A stretch of 55,701 nucleotides of DNA from JBDTMT01 sp033764095 (GTDB taxonomy: Bacteria > Desulfobacterota > Binatia > HRBIN30 > CADEER01): NCBI GenBank assembly GCA_033764095.1, contig JANRJF010000361.1:1-55701 (forward strand), read 5' to 3'. Under the pieces are notes generated by a model. The model was not told the origin of the DNA. It saw only the letters and a program-made list of their open reading frames with translations, and did no database searches. Below are positions 25,455 through 34,651 of the stretch, one piece after another. Numbering within the stretch: position 1 is the stretch's first letter; each line of letters opens with the position of its first letter. The position numbers and the translations under genes are program-made.

Positions 25455-26903
25455 TCAGCGGTGGAACACCGCGGGGCGCACGACGATGGTGCGGTAGCCG
25501 TGCTGGTCATCGAAGCGGTGCGCGCTGCCGTCGGCGAAGGCCGCGGGGGGGATCGCCGCCGCCAGCTCGGCGACGTAGTCGGGCTGGCCGCGCTCGAAGT
25601 TGGTGATCACCACCCAGTCGGCCGCGGCGAGCAGCGCCGATAGCTGCTCGCGCGGCGGGAAGCTCTGCACGGCGCGATCGGCATACCAGCGGATCTGCGG
25701 CGCGCTGGCGCCGATCAGACGTGCGTCATCCGGGCTGTGCGCACGCACGAAGGCCATCGCCTCGACCAACGACGGGGCGCCGAGCGTGTGCACGGTCGCG
25801 AACCGGTGGCGCATGCCCGGCGCATTGGCCAATCCGAGCAGCGCCACCAGCGCCAGCGCGGCGAGCGGTGGCATCCGGCGGCCGCCGAGCAGGCCGCGGG
25901 TGACGAACGCGGCGCCGAGCACGGCGCAGGCCGGCAGCATGGCGGTGATCAGGCGCTGCTCCTTGTAGCGGTACCAGCCGAACCAACCGAGGATGAACAG
26001 CACCACCAGCACGCAGTCGAGCGCCAGACGATCGCCGCGCCAGAGCGCCCAGAGCACGCCCGCGACCAGCAGCATCGCGAAGGGAACCGACAGCATCGCC
26101 GGCAGCTGGGTCAGGTAGAAGGTCGCCGGCATCGACACCCCCGGCATGTAGCTCTGCAGCTGCCCGCCGGCGCGCCAGACGCCGATCATCGGATCGCCGA
26201 ACAGCAGCGCCTGGCGCAGCAGCCACGGCGCCACCGCCAGCAGGCCGAGCAGCGGCGCGAGCAGGAAGTGGCGGTCGAGGCGGCGCGCGCCCGCCGTGGT
26301 CGCGGCCGCGAGGGTGAGCAGCAGAAAGAGCGGCAGCAGCAGCAGCGCGGTGTAGCGCGTCAGCAGCGCCAGGCCGGCGCACAGCCAGGCGCCGTAGAAC
26401 CAGCGCGACTCGCGCTCGAGGCCGAAGTGCCAGCAGAACAGCGCGGCGGCGAACCACGCGAGCAGCGGAATCTCGCTGAGGAAGTTGGCGGTGGCGCCCC
26501 AGAACCACGGCGCGGTGGCGAGCAGCCCGGCGGCGAGCACGCCGGTGGCGGCGTCGTAGGCGATGGCGGCGGCGGCGTAGACGACGCTCAGCGCCAGCAG
26601 CGCCAGCGCAACGGTGGCCCAGCCGACGGCGCGGTCGTCCGCCGTGCCGCGCAGCCCGATCGCCACGGCGCCGGCGAGCGGCAGCAGCGGCGGGCGCAGC
26701 CGCTCCGGGCCGTTGTAGCCGACGAACCCGTCGCCGCGCGCGACCGCGCGCGCCAACGTCGCGTACTCGGCCTCGTCCCACATCAGCATGCGGTAGCTGC
26801 CGAGGCTGGCGCCGTAGACGACGGCGGCGACCAGCAGGATCGCGCCCAGCCCCCAGTGCCGCGCCCAGCGACGCAGGCGGCTGCCGGACGGCGCGCGCGT
26901 CAT
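25455..26903 (-). CDS. GT39-type membrane glycosyltransferase (ArnT/PMT-like)
   Basis: The protein has 482 residues and is strongly hydrophobic, with about eleven predicted membrane helices. The first periplasmic loop holds MLMWDEAEYATLAR; the DE pair after helix 1 is the catalytic acid pattern of GT39/ArnT-like enzymes that use polyprenyl-phosphate sugars. The C-terminal 100 residues form a soluble domain. The start ATG overlaps the stop of the upstream GT2 gene (ATGA), so the pair is coupled: the GT2 partner probably makes the polyprenyl-phosphate-sugar donor used by this enzyme. The acceptor (lipid or protein) is not evident. Confidence 0.85.
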   Translation of the reverse strand: MTRAPSGSRLRRWARHWGLGAILLVAAVVYGASLGSYRMLMWDEAEYATLARAVARGDGFVGYNGPERLRPPLLPLAGAVAIGLRGTADDRAVGWATVALALLALSVVYAAAAIAYDAATGVLAAGLLATAPWFWGATANFLSEIPLLAWFAAALFCWHFGLERESRWFYGAWLCAGLALLTRYTALLLLPLFLLLTLAAATTAGARRLDRHFLLAPLLGLLAVAPWLLRQALLFGDPMIGVWRAGGQLQSYMPGVSMPATFYLTQLPAMLSVPFAMLLVAGVLWALWRGDRLALDCVLVVLFILGWFGWYRYKEQRLITAMLPACAVLGAAFVTRGLLGGRRMPPLAALALVALLGLANAPGMRHRFATVHTLGAPSLVEAMAFVRAHSPDDARLIGASAPQIRWYADRAVQSFPPREQLSALLAAADWVVITNFERGQPDYVAELAAAIPPAAFADGSAHRFDDQHGYRTIVVRPAVFHR

Positions 26904-27619
26904 TCGCCGCGCGCGAAGCGCCGGCCGATCACCATCTCGCGCAGCAGGAAGAAGCCGATGCGCACGCCGAGGATCCAGGTGCCGGCGGTCGCCTTGCGCC
27001 AGCCGCCGAGGCGCGGCTGCTCGCGGGTGGGGAACTCGACGATGCGCAGGCCGAGCTTGGCGGCGCGGATGGTGCTCTGCAGCTCGATCTCGTGCAGCGG
27101 TGCATCGAGATGCATGCGGCGCATGGCGTCGACCCGCATGGCGCGGTACCCGTTGATCGAGTCCCACACGCCCGAGCCCCACACCAGGCGCACGATCAGG
27201 CTGTAGGTGATGTTGCCGAGCTTGCGCAGCCGCAGCGGGTCGTCGCAGTCGTCGCTGGTGGCGCCGCGCCGCAGGAAGCGGCCGGCGATCACCAGGTCGT
27301 AGCCCTGGTCGAGGTAGTCGAGCATGCGCGGCAGATCGGCGGGGTCCTCGTTGCCGTCGGTGCTGAAGAAGACGATGCGGTCGGTACCGGCGACGCGCTG
27401 CGCCAGCTGAAAGGCGTTGCCGCGCCCGCGCTCGCGCTGCAGGTGCACCGGGATGTCGCGGGCGCGGTAGAGATCGAGCGTCCCGTCGGTCGAGCCGGGA
27501 TCGATCGCCAGCACGCGGTCGAAGCGCTCGAACGGAATGCGCGGCAGCAGCCGCTCCAACGCCTCGCGCTCGTCGTACGACAGCAGCGCCAGAGCGGTGG
27601 TTTCACGCGTCGAGTGCAT
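26900..27619 (-). CDS. GT2 family glycosyltransferase (dolichol-phosphate-mannose-synthase-like)
   Basis: The chosen ATG gives 239 residues; a TTG at 27631 four codons upstream is possible, and neither has a clear ribosome-binding site. The GT-A fold signatures are VLAIDPGSTDGTLDLY (nucleotide-sugar site), GRGNAFQLA, and FFSTDGNEDPADLP, where STDGNED replaces the usual DxD metal motif. A conserved INGYRAMR block and a C-terminal hydrophobic stretch follow. It likely transfers a sugar from a nucleotide donor to polyprenyl phosphate for the coupled GT39 enzyme. Confidence 0.85.
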   Translation of the reverse strand: MHSTRETTALALLSYDEREALERLLPRIPFERFDRVLAIDPGSTDGTLDLYRARDIPVHLQRERGRGNAFQLAQRVAGTDRIVFFSTDGNEDPADLPRMLDYLDQGYDLVIAGRFLRRGATSDDCDDPLRLRKLGNITYSLIVRLVWGSGVWDSINGYRAMRVDAMRRMHLDAPLHEIELQSTIRAAKLGLRIVEFPTREQPRLGGWRKATAGTWILGVRIGFFLLREMVIGRRFARGE

Positions 27620-27644
27620 GAGGCGGCTCAACTACACAGGCGCT

Positions 27645-27807
27645 GAACTGCCTAACACAGATGAACACAGACCCCGCCCCCCACCGCCCGATGAACACGG
27701 AGGCGAGCAGGTTGTGATGCCAGGCAACCCCACCAAGTCATTCAGGTCATCTTTCTTTTGGTTGGTTGGCGGGACGGGGCTCTGTGTTCATCTGTGTTAG
27801 GCAGTTC
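27645..27807. repeat. Perfect 27-bp inverted repeat pair (AACACAGATG words)
   Basis: The left arm 27645-27671 (gaactgcctaacacagatga plus acacaga) is an exact reverse complement of 27781-27807. An imperfect GC-rich extension lies inside each arm, and another gatgaacacgga word sits in the interior. It fills the spacer between the GT2 gene start and the oxidoreductase gene stop. Confidence 0.88.
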
Positions 27808-27820
27808 GGTATTGAGCGCT

Positions 27821-30040
27821 TCACGCCGGCGCCACCTCGACCGGGATGCCGTTCACCACCGCGTTGTTGCTGAGCGGGTCGATCAGCGTGCCGGGCGCCA
27901 GCAGGTTGCTGTTCACGCCGGCGTGGCGGCGGGCGACGGCCTGGCGGGTGCCAGGTACATCGTGCCCCCAGCCGTGCGGCAGCGAGACGACGCCGGGCAT
28001 CATCTCGTCGCTCACCTCGACCGGTACCTCGATCGCGCCGGCGGCCGAGGCGACGCGCGCCGCCTGGCCGTCGGCGACGCCGCAGCGCGCCGCGTCGTCG
28101 GGATGGATGAGCAGCGTGCAGCGCTCGCGGCCGCGCACCAGCTCCTCGACGTTGTGCAGCCAGGAGTTGTTCGAGCGCAGGTGGCGGCGCGACACCAGCA
28201 CCAGCGGCTCGGCGGCGCGCTGCAGGCGCGCGGCGAGGCGCGGCAGGTCGGCGGTGATGTAGGGCGGCGCCAGCTCCAGCTTGCCGGACGGCGTCGCCAG
28301 GACCTCGTCGAGGCGCGGCACCATCGGCCCCTGGTCGATGCCGTGCGGCGCGGCGCGGAAGTCGTCGAGCGTCAGGCCGCCGGGGCGCTCGCCGTAGCGG
28401 TCGCCGAACGGGCCGCTGCGGATCTGCAGGTCGAGCAGGCGCAGCGGGCCGCGCTCGTCGTAGAGCGGCATGACCGCGGCCGGGTCGATGCCCTTCGCCA
28501 TGCACAGCGCCGAGAAGAAGCCGTCGTCGATCGCCGCGACGTCGGTCTCCGCCGGCGGCATGCCGGCGCACAGCGCCGCCAGGCGGGCGAGGATCTCCCA
28601 CTCCTGCGGGCGGTCGCCCGGCGGGAAGATCGCCGGCGAGAAGTTGCCGGCGCTGCGTACCGCGAACATGGTGATGAGGTCGTCGAAGTGCGGCTGCTCC
28701 AGCGCCGAGTGGCCGGGGAGGATGACGTGCGCGTGGCGCGTCGTCTCGTTCAGCGCGTTGTCGAGGCTGATCATGCACTCGAGCTGTGGCAGCGCCGCGT
28801 CGAGCCTGGCCGACGCCGGCGTCGAGAGCACCGGGTTGCCGGCAATGGTGATCAGCGCCTTGATCTGTCCCTCGCCCGGCGTCGCGATCTCCTCCGCCAG
28901 GCACGAGACCGGGAACTGCCCGAGCACCTCCGGCGTGCCGCGCACGCGCGAGCGGTAGCGGCCGAACGACACGCCGTCGGCCCACTGCGGATCGGGCAGC
29001 GAGTTGACGCCCCAGGCGACCTGCTTGGCGAACATCAGCCCGCCGGGGCGGTCGAAGTTTCCGGTCAGCACGTTCACCACGTCGATCAGCCACGAGGCGA
29101 GCGTGCCGAACTCCTGGTTGCAGGTGCCGATGCGGCCGTAGACCACCGCCGTCGGCGCCGCGGCGAGCTCGTGCGCCAGCCGGCGGATGGTGGCGGCGGG
29201 GATGCGGCAGGTGTCGGCGACGCGTTCGGGCGGAAAGTCGGCGGCCAGCCCGCGCACCGCATCGACGCCGTTCACCTTCTCCGCCAGCGCCCCGAGCTGC
29301 ACCAGGCCGTCGGCGAACAGCACGTGGCAGATCGCCAGCAGCAGCGCCGCGTCGCTGCCCGGCGTGATCGGGATCCATTCGTCGGCGCGCGCGGCGGTGC
29401 CGGTGCGGCGCGGATCGACCACCACGGTCCTGCCACCGCGCGCGCGGATGCGGTCGATCTCGCCGAGCGCGTCCGGGCAGGCGAGCAGGCTGCCCTGCGA
29501 CGCCTGCGGATTGCCGCCGATGATCACCCAGTAGTCGGTACGCTGGATGTCGGGCACCGGGATCGACCACATGCCGCCGTACATCAGCATGCTGGAGACG
29601 TTCTTCGGCCACTGATCGACGGTGCCGGCCGAGTACAGCGTCGGCAGTTGCGACAGCCCGATGAACAATCCGACGTAGCGGCTGAGATGGATGCTGTGCG
29701 CCGTCGGGTTGCCGATGTAGCAGGTGATCGCCGATTTACCGTGGCGCGCCAGCACCCCCTGGATGAGCTCGGCGCAGCGCGCCAACGCCTCGTCCCACGA
29801 CGCCTCGCGGAATGTGCCGCCCTCGCGCAGCAGCGGCACGCGCACCCGATCCGGACTGTGGTGCAGCGCGCCGAGCGTGGTGCCCTTCGGACAGATGAAG
29901 CCGCGGCTCCAGACGTCGTCGCGGTCGGGGCGGATCGACACGACCTGCTCGCCGTCGACCTGGACCTCGAGCCCGCACATCGCCTCGCAGAGCGGACAGG
30001 TGCGGTAGTGGGTCTGCGTCCCGGACGACGCCTGCGTCAT
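27821..30040 (-). CDS. Molybdopterin (bis-MGD) oxidoreductase, DMSO-reductase family
   Basis: The protein has 739 residues, with AAAGGAG upstream of ATG 30040. The N-terminus holds an Fe4S4 site (CPLCEAMCGL, then FICPKG about 27 residues later), followed by the Mo-cofactor domains. Motifs include VWSRGFICPKGTTLGALHHS, VIIGGNPQAS, the DPRRTGTAARADEW block and a C-terminal MGD-binding domain (LPHGWGHDVPG, NNAVVNGIPVEVAP). Where the Mo ligand normally sits the sequence reads YSAGTVDQWPKN, with no Cys, Sec or Ser. There is no Tat signal, so it is probably cytoplasmic. No electron-transfer subunit is adjacent. The substrate is unknown; formate-dehydrogenase-like or other oxo-transfer chemistry is possible. 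Confidence 0.85.
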   Translation of the reverse strand: MTQASSGTQTHYRTCPLCEAMCGLEVQVDGEQVVSIRPDRDDVWSRGFICPKGTTLGALHHSPDRVRVPLLREGGTFREASWDEALARCAELIQGVLARHGKSAITCYIGNPTAHSIHLSRYVGLFIGLSQLPTLYSAGTVDQWPKNVSSMLMYGGMWSIPVPDIQRTDYWVIIGGNPQASQGSLLACPDALGEIDRIRARGGRTVVVDPRRTGTAARADEWIPITPGSDAALLLAICHVLFADGLVQLGALAEKVNGVDAVRGLAADFPPERVADTCRIPAATIRRLAHELAAAPTAVVYGRIGTCNQEFGTLASWLIDVVNVLTGNFDRPGGLMFAKQVAWGVNSLPDPQWADGVSFGRYRSRVRGTPEVLGQFPVSCLAEEIATPGEGQIKALITIAGNPVLSTPASARLDAALPQLECMISLDNALNETTRHAHVILPGHSALEQPHFDDLITMFAVRSAGNFSPAIFPPGDRPQEWEILARLAALCAGMPPAETDVAAIDDGFFSALCMAKGIDPAAVMPLYDERGPLRLLDLQIRSGPFGDRYGERPGGLTLDDFRAAPHGIDQGPMVPRLDEVLATPSGKLELAPPYITADLPRLAARLQRAAEPLVLVSRRHLRSNNSWLHNVEELVRGRERCTLLIHPDDAARCGVADGQAARVASAAGAIEVPVEVSDEMMPGVVSLPHGWGHDVPGTRQAVARRHAGVNSNLLAPGTLIDPLSNNAVVNGIPVEVAPA

Positions 30041-30301
30041 GCGCGCTCCTTTCAACCGCAACCGTGGCTCGGTCGATCGGCACCTGGCTCGTAACCCGCT
30101 GACGTCCCGCGGCGCAACGCCCCGCCCCAGCTCTCGCGCGACGAGCGCGACGGCCGGGGCTGGGTCAGGGCCGCCCAGATCACCGCGGTCTCGGCGTCGC
30201 CCGCGCGCTCCTGGCAATGGCGAACGTCTCCGGTGAAGACTTCGGCGAATGCCTTGACCGCTCCGAGGCGCCCCCGGCGGCGGGGGAGGCAATGCCGTCG
30301 C

Positions 30302-31768
30302 TCAACCGCGCTCGGCGCAGAAGCCGAACTGCACCGGCGCGCCGCGCGTGACGGTGTCGTTCCAGCTCAGGCCCTCGGCGGTGACCTGCGTGCCGTTCTG
30401 GCTCCATACGGCGCTCCACAGCTCGCGCACGCGGCCGTCGACGGCGAAGCGGACGCGCCAGTCGATCGGCGTGGTGCTGGTGGTGCTGACGACGACGGCG
30501 CGGCAATAGCCGCTGCCCCAGTCGGAGGTCACGCTCTGCTGCACGCTCAGCGGCGCCCCAGTCGGCGTCGGCGCCGGCGGTCGCGTTGCGGTCGGCGATG
30601 GTGAGCGGCGCTGTGACGGCGTGCGGGTCGGCGACGCCGTCCGCGTCGGGCTGGCGGCGGAGCGGGTCGGCGTGCGCGACGGCGAGCGCGTCGCCGTGGC
30701 GGTGATCGCCGGGCGCGACGGTGACGGCGTCGCCGTGGCGGTGGCAGCCGGACGCGACGGCGTTGCAGTCGCGCTGGCGGCGGCACGCGATGGCGTCGGC
30801 GAGGCGGTCGGCGTCAGCGTGGGGCCACTCGGCATCGTCTCGCGCGTGGCGCAGAAGCCGAACGATTGCGGCTGCGTCGCCGTCACCGCGTTGTTCCAGT
30901 CCAGGCCCTCGGCGGTGACCAGATGATCGTGCTGCACGATCAGCGCGTTCCAGGTCGTGGTGATGGTGTCGTGCAGATGGAACTCGACCGACCAGTCGAT
31001 GCGTTGCGGCGAGGCGGTGCTGACGGTGGCGTTCATGCAGTAGCCGCCGCCCCAGTCGGACTGCGGCGTCAGCGTCAGCGCGACCTCGGCCGGCGGCAGC
31101 GGCGTCGGCGGCGGGTTGCCGCTGGTGCCGTCGCCGAACACGACGTCGCTGCAGGAGTAGAACGCCTCCGGGCTGTCGTCGCGTTGCCACACGACGTAGA
31201 GGATCGCGTGGCCGCTGCGGCGCGGCAGCGCGGTGCGCAGCACCACCGGGTTGACCGCCGCCCAGGGGCCCGAGTCGTAGACCAGCTCGAGGTCGGACCA
31301 GCGCAACGGTTGATCGGGATCGAAGCCCTCGCGGGTCAGGTAGAGACGGAAATACTCGGTGCTGTGCGGCGCCGTCGAGCGCCAGGTGAGCGTGTGCAGG
31401 CCGTCGCTGTCGGGCCGGATGACCGTCGTCGGCCAGCCGCGGCCTGTGGCGTCGAAGGCGGCGTACTTGGCGCGGCCGACGCTGCACAGCTGCCCGTCCG
31501 GAATGAGCGGCATGTGGCGGCCGTCGACGCTGCCGAGGTTGACCTCCATCCAGTCGTACAGCGCCTGCGGGTTGGCCTGCCAGGCCTGCTGACACATCGG
31601 GTTGTCGGGCGTGAGGAAGTAGCAGGCGTAGGTCCGCGACGGCGGCTCCTCCAGGCTGCCGTGGCCGTGCGCCGGGATGGCGCCGAGCAGGAGAACGAGC
31701 GCCGCCGCGGCGAATGCGGCGCGACGAACGCGGCCGAGGCGGATGCCGAGCCGGCTGCGATGTTCCAT
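30302..31768 (-). CDS. AA10-type lytic polysaccharide monooxygenase with two CBM2 domains
   Basis: The protein has 488 residues. The signal peptide should be cut after AHG (35), leaving His36 (HGSLEEPPSRTYACY) as the mature N-terminus, the first ligand of the copper histidine brace. The second ligand is His135 in WRSTAPHSTEYF. Phe/Tyr-rich YVVWQRDD and FYSCSDVVFGDG close the LPMO core near residue 213. Two CBM2-like cellulose/chitin-binding domains follow, at about 228-325 (SDWGGGYC...FGFCA) and 415-488 (SDWGSGYC...FGFCAERG). A Ser/Thr/Pro/Arg-rich linker separates them. It should cleave crystalline polysaccharide oxidatively, outside the cell. Confidence 0.9.
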   Translation of the reverse strand: MEHRSRLGIRLGRVRRAAFAAAALVLLLGAIPAHGHGSLEEPPSRTYACYFLTPDNPMCQQAWQANPQALYDWMEVNLGSVDGRHMPLIPDGQLCSVGRAKYAAFDATGRGWPTTVIRPDSDGLHTLTWRSTAPHSTEYFRLYLTREGFDPDQPLRWSDLELVYDSGPWAAVNPVVLRTALPRRSGHAILYVVWQRDDSPEAFYSCSDVVFGDGTSGNPPPTPLPPAEVALTLTPQSDWGGGYCMNATVSTASPQRIDWSVEFHLHDTITTTWNALIVQHDHLVTAEGLDWNNAVTATQPQSFGFCATRETMPSGPTLTPTASPTPSRAAASATATPSRPAATATATPSPSRPAITATATRSPSRTPTRSAASPTRTASPTRTPSQRRSPSPTATRPPAPTPTGAPLSVQQSVTSDWGSGYCRAVVVSTTSTTPIDWRVRFAVDGRVRELWSAVWSQNGTQVTAEGLSWNDTVTRGAPVQFGFCAERG

Positions 31769-31857
31769 GCGAAGTCCCCCAAGTCCCGAGCAGGTGTCGC
31801 TCCAAGTGTTGAGCGCACTGTCGGAGGTGGAGTGGATCGCGGCTTTGTTGCGCGGTG

Positions 31858-31980
31858 ACTCCCCCCTTTGAAAAAGGGGGGTGAGGGGGGATTTTTCAGC
31901 GGCGCGTTCGCAGACGAGCGTATCGTGCGCAGCGAGCGTTTGAGAAAATCCCCCCTGACCCCCCTTTTTCAAAGGGGGGA
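31858..31980. repeat. G/C-rich inverted repeat with CCCCCCTTT...AAAGGGGGG ends
   Basis: Two hairpin-forming ends (ccccccttt gaaa aaggggggt at 31861, and cccccctttttcaaagggggg at 31958-31979) flank a 60-bp centre with the word gcgttcgcagacgagcgtat. The inner sequences tgaggggggattttt and aaaatcccccctga are also complementary. The right end directly abuts the stop codon of the next minus-strand gene. Partial copies of the same C/G pattern occur at 20612-20645 and 13459-13482. Confidence 0.8.
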
Positions 31981-34353
31981 CTACGGCAGCACGGGTCCCC
32001 TGGCGCCGATCTCCGCCGCGCGGCGCTCGGCCTTCTCCCACATGCGGACGTAGGCTTCGGCGGAGCGGAACAGCGGCTCCAGCTCGGCGTCGCTGACGCC
32101 GTCGCGGCGCACGTCCTCGATCAGGTCGGGCAGCAGGCCGATGTGCACCAGTCCCTCGGTGTTGAAGTCGAGCGTGCGGTGGCCGACCTTGGGCTGCGCG
32201 AAGCTGACGTCGCCGGCGTACGAGGTGAACGGATAGGTGAGCGGGTCGCTCTGCGGCGTGCCGCAGCCGCTGCCGGCGCCGAAGCGCGGGCCGGGCGCAC
32301 CGGCGAAGCCGTTGAGGTCGAGGCCGAAGCCGATCGCCGGGTAGCCGCCGTTGTCGCGCACGCGCTGCAGTTTGTTCTGGAAGCCGTCGTCGACGGTGCC
32401 CGGCGTCTCCGAGCGGCAGGTGGAGAAGCCCGCGGTGGAGATGCCGCCGAGCGCGTACAGGCGACCGAAGTTGTCGAGCCCGTGCGTGCCGGCGCCCGGG
32501 TAGTCGTTCGCCGCCAGGATCTCGAAGGCGCGCTTGTACGACTGGCGCGGCAGGTGATCGAGCTCGACGATCATGCCCTTGGCGATCATGCGCTCGATGA
32601 GAAACTCGCCGAGCGGCGTGAGGCCGGCGTTCTGGCAGTGGTTGTCCTCGCCCGGCGTCCCCGGCGCGGTGAGGCGGTCGAGGAACGGCGCGAAGGTGCC
32701 GATCGGATCGAGGTAGAAGCTGCTGAAGTCGTTCGGCGGCGGCGCGAAGTAGTCGTCGCGCGGCTCGTTCATGCCGGGGAAGGTCATCCGCCCGCGATCG
32801 AAGACGGTCGGGGTGCTCTCGTCGCAGTCGGTGGTGAAGTTGGAGAAGTGACCGGACTGGATGATGTTGCCGAGCTCGATGAAGCCCTTGTTGCCGTCGC
32901 CGGCGGAGAAGCCGTTGTCGTACTTGTGCACCGGGAACATCACCCGCACGCCGAGGTCGTAGTAGTGGTCGAGCCGCGCCTGCACGTCCGCCTCGCTGCA
33001 GGCGGGGAACTCGGCGCTCGGCGTCAGGAAGCAGTTGAACAGGTTGGAGGTCTCGATGCCCAGCACCACCGCCAGCTTGCCGGCGCGGATGACCTCGCGC
33101 GCCTGCGCCGGCGAGGTGACGACGCGGAACCAGCCGCGCCCCGGCCCGCCGGACTGCGCGTCGATGTAGTCCTGCATGCGGCGCACCTCGACCAGCTGGC
33201 GGTCGACCGCGACCATGTCGTTGCACGAGTAGCGGATCGGCTGCAGACCGCCGCGACCGAGCAGATCGCAGATGATCTGGTTGTTCACCGCGTGCTGCAC
33301 GACCAGCCGCAGGCCGCCGAGATACGCGCGCTCCAGCCACTTGTAGTACTGCACCTGATGGGTCGAGCTGGTGTGGGCGTTCGGCCAGGTGGTGAAGTCG
33401 GGATAGCCGGCGGTGAAGTGGTTGAACACCGGCAGCTCGCCGTTGATCAGTGCGCCGATGAAATCGGTCAGCTGGATGTTGCCGCCGGCGTCGTAGCCGG
33501 CGCCGAACAGATCGGCACGCCCCTCCGCGCCGTGGAAGGGCTCGCAGCTGCCCAGCGCGTGCTCGACGCCGAGCGGGTGGAAGGGGGCACCGTGGAAGAT
33601 GCCGCCGCCGCCGAAGCCGAAGTTGGCGAGGATGTGTGAGTGCGCATCACTGAAGCCGAACAGCGCGCCGTCGGGGAACGCGGTGCGCGACACCGCGCCG
33701 CTCGCCCAGGTGTCCTCCTCCGGGAACGGCGCACACCCGGTCCGCGCGCGCAGCGCGAGCGGCTCGCCGGCCGCGGTGAGGCCGCCGGCGGCGAGCAGCT
33801 TGCCGCTCGCGCGGTGGCGCAGCAGGAAGCGATCGGCGACCTCGGCGTCCAGCAGATCCCACTCGGCGTCCGACTGGAAGCTGTCGTCGACGGTGGTGAT
33901 GTCCGACTCCAGGCGGACGGCGCGCAGCAACCCGCTGCCGTCGGACACCAGGTAGCCGGCCGCGTCGTCGAACAGCAGGTAGCTGCCGAGCCGTGACGGC
34001 TTGAGGAAGAACGGCGTCGCCGCCGTGATCGCGCCGGAGCGGAATGCGAAGCCGGCGTCGCCGCGCATCAGAAAACCGGCCGCGCTCTCGACCGCGTAAC
34101 AGCCGTTGGCGAAGCGGTAGACGTCATCGGCATCGCGCGTCGCGGTGGCGGTGGGCGGCGGCGTCGCGGTCGCGCTCGGCAGGCTGGTGAGGCTGGGCGT
34201 CGGGCTCGCCGTCGCGGTGGATGTCGTGGTCGCGGTGACGGTGGCCGTCGCGGTCGGCGTGGCGCGCGGCGCGCTGTCGTCGTCCGAGCAGCCGGCGACG
34301 AGCAGCAGCAGCGCGAGCGCGGCGACGCGTCCGGTCGTGAGAGCGGTCGGCAT
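31981..34353 (-). CDS. Lipoprotein with renal-dipeptidase/amidohydrolase-like domain
   Basis: The protein has 790 residues. A lipobox (LLLVAGC, Cys about 21) predicts a lipid-anchored protein, followed by a short Thr/Ser/Pro spacer (residues about 30-75). Residues about 78-205 look like a ricin/fascin-type beta-trefoil (repeated LL.AGGL-like and F..DA.GYLVS turns). The large C-terminal domain contains DAHSHILANFGFGG, GYDAGGNIQLTDF, VVLGIETSN, MFPVHKYDNGF and VELDHLP, an order that fits peptidase M19 (membrane dipeptidase) or related metal-dependent amidohydrolases with HxH and later acidic ligands. The substrate is unknown. It may work with the neighbouring LPMO in polymer use, but the genes are separated by a repeat element. 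Confidence 0.78.
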   Translation of the reverse strand: MPTALTTGRVAALALLLLVAGCSDDDSAPRATPTATATVTATTTSTATASPTPSLTSLPSATATPPPTATATRDADDVYRFANGCYAVESAAGFLMRGDAGFAFRSGAITAATPFFLKPSRLGSYLLFDDAAGYLVSDGSGLLRAVRLESDITTVDDSFQSDAEWDLLDAEVADRFLLRHRASGKLLAAGGLTAAGEPLALRARTGCAPFPEEDTWASGAVSRTAFPDGALFGFSDAHSHILANFGFGGGGIFHGAPFHPLGVEHALGSCEPFHGAEGRADLFGAGYDAGGNIQLTDFIGALINGELPVFNHFTAGYPDFTTWPNAHTSSTHQVQYYKWLERAYLGGLRLVVQHAVNNQIICDLLGRGGLQPIRYSCNDMVAVDRQLVEVRRMQDYIDAQSGGPGRGWFRVVTSPAQAREVIRAGKLAVVLGIETSNLFNCFLTPSAEFPACSEADVQARLDHYYDLGVRVMFPVHKYDNGFSAGDGNKGFIELGNIIQSGHFSNFTTDCDESTPTVFDRGRMTFPGMNEPRDDYFAPPPNDFSSFYLDPIGTFAPFLDRLTAPGTPGEDNHCQNAGLTPLGEFLIERMIAKGMIVELDHLPRQSYKRAFEILAANDYPGAGTHGLDNFGRLYALGGISTAGFSTCRSETPGTVDDGFQNKLQRVRDNGGYPAIGFGLDLNGFAGAPGPRFGAGSGCGTPQSDPLTYPFTSYAGDVSFAQPKVGHRTLDFNTEGLVHIGLLPDLIEDVRRDGVSDAELEPLFRSAEAYVRMWEKAERRAAEIGARGPVLP

Positions 34354-34577
34354 ACGGCGCGTGCGTCTACCTGCCGTCCGCACCCGGCGCAAAGGGTCTG
34401 GCCGCGTGAAGGCGGGGTGGGTGGTCAGGGGCGAAGGCGGATGATAGCCAGGAGAGGTTCTGTCCGTTCGAGGGAGAAGTCTCCCGGGTTCCGAGAGCGT
34501 CCCGCACCTCGCCACGTAGCCAGATCCGGCGTCCCAGAAGTGACGCCGCGACGAGAGGTGCACCACAGGTCGCCCTC

Positions 34578-34642
34578 CCCGGGTTCCGCAGGAAACCTGG
34601 CCGATTCGTTCACCTGGCCGCCTGCGGCGGCTCGTCAGCAAG
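34578..34642 (+). promoter_or_regulatory. Structured 5' leader of the RRM gene
   Basis: Two hairpins sit directly before the RRM gene: ccgggttcc gca ggaaacctgg near 34579-34600, and gccgcc tgc ggcggc near 34618-34632, just ahead of AAGGAG at 34641. A third small one (gggagaagtctccc) is near 34470. This could control translation with temperature or by autogenous RRM binding; nothing in the sequence proves it. Confidence 0.35.
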
Positions 34643-34651
34643 GAGTTTGTC

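Noticed and set aside
30268..30293. A rho-independent terminator for the LPMO gene (gcccccggcggcgggggaggc)
   Set aside because: The stem is short and C/G-only, and no T-run follows in the direction of transcription.
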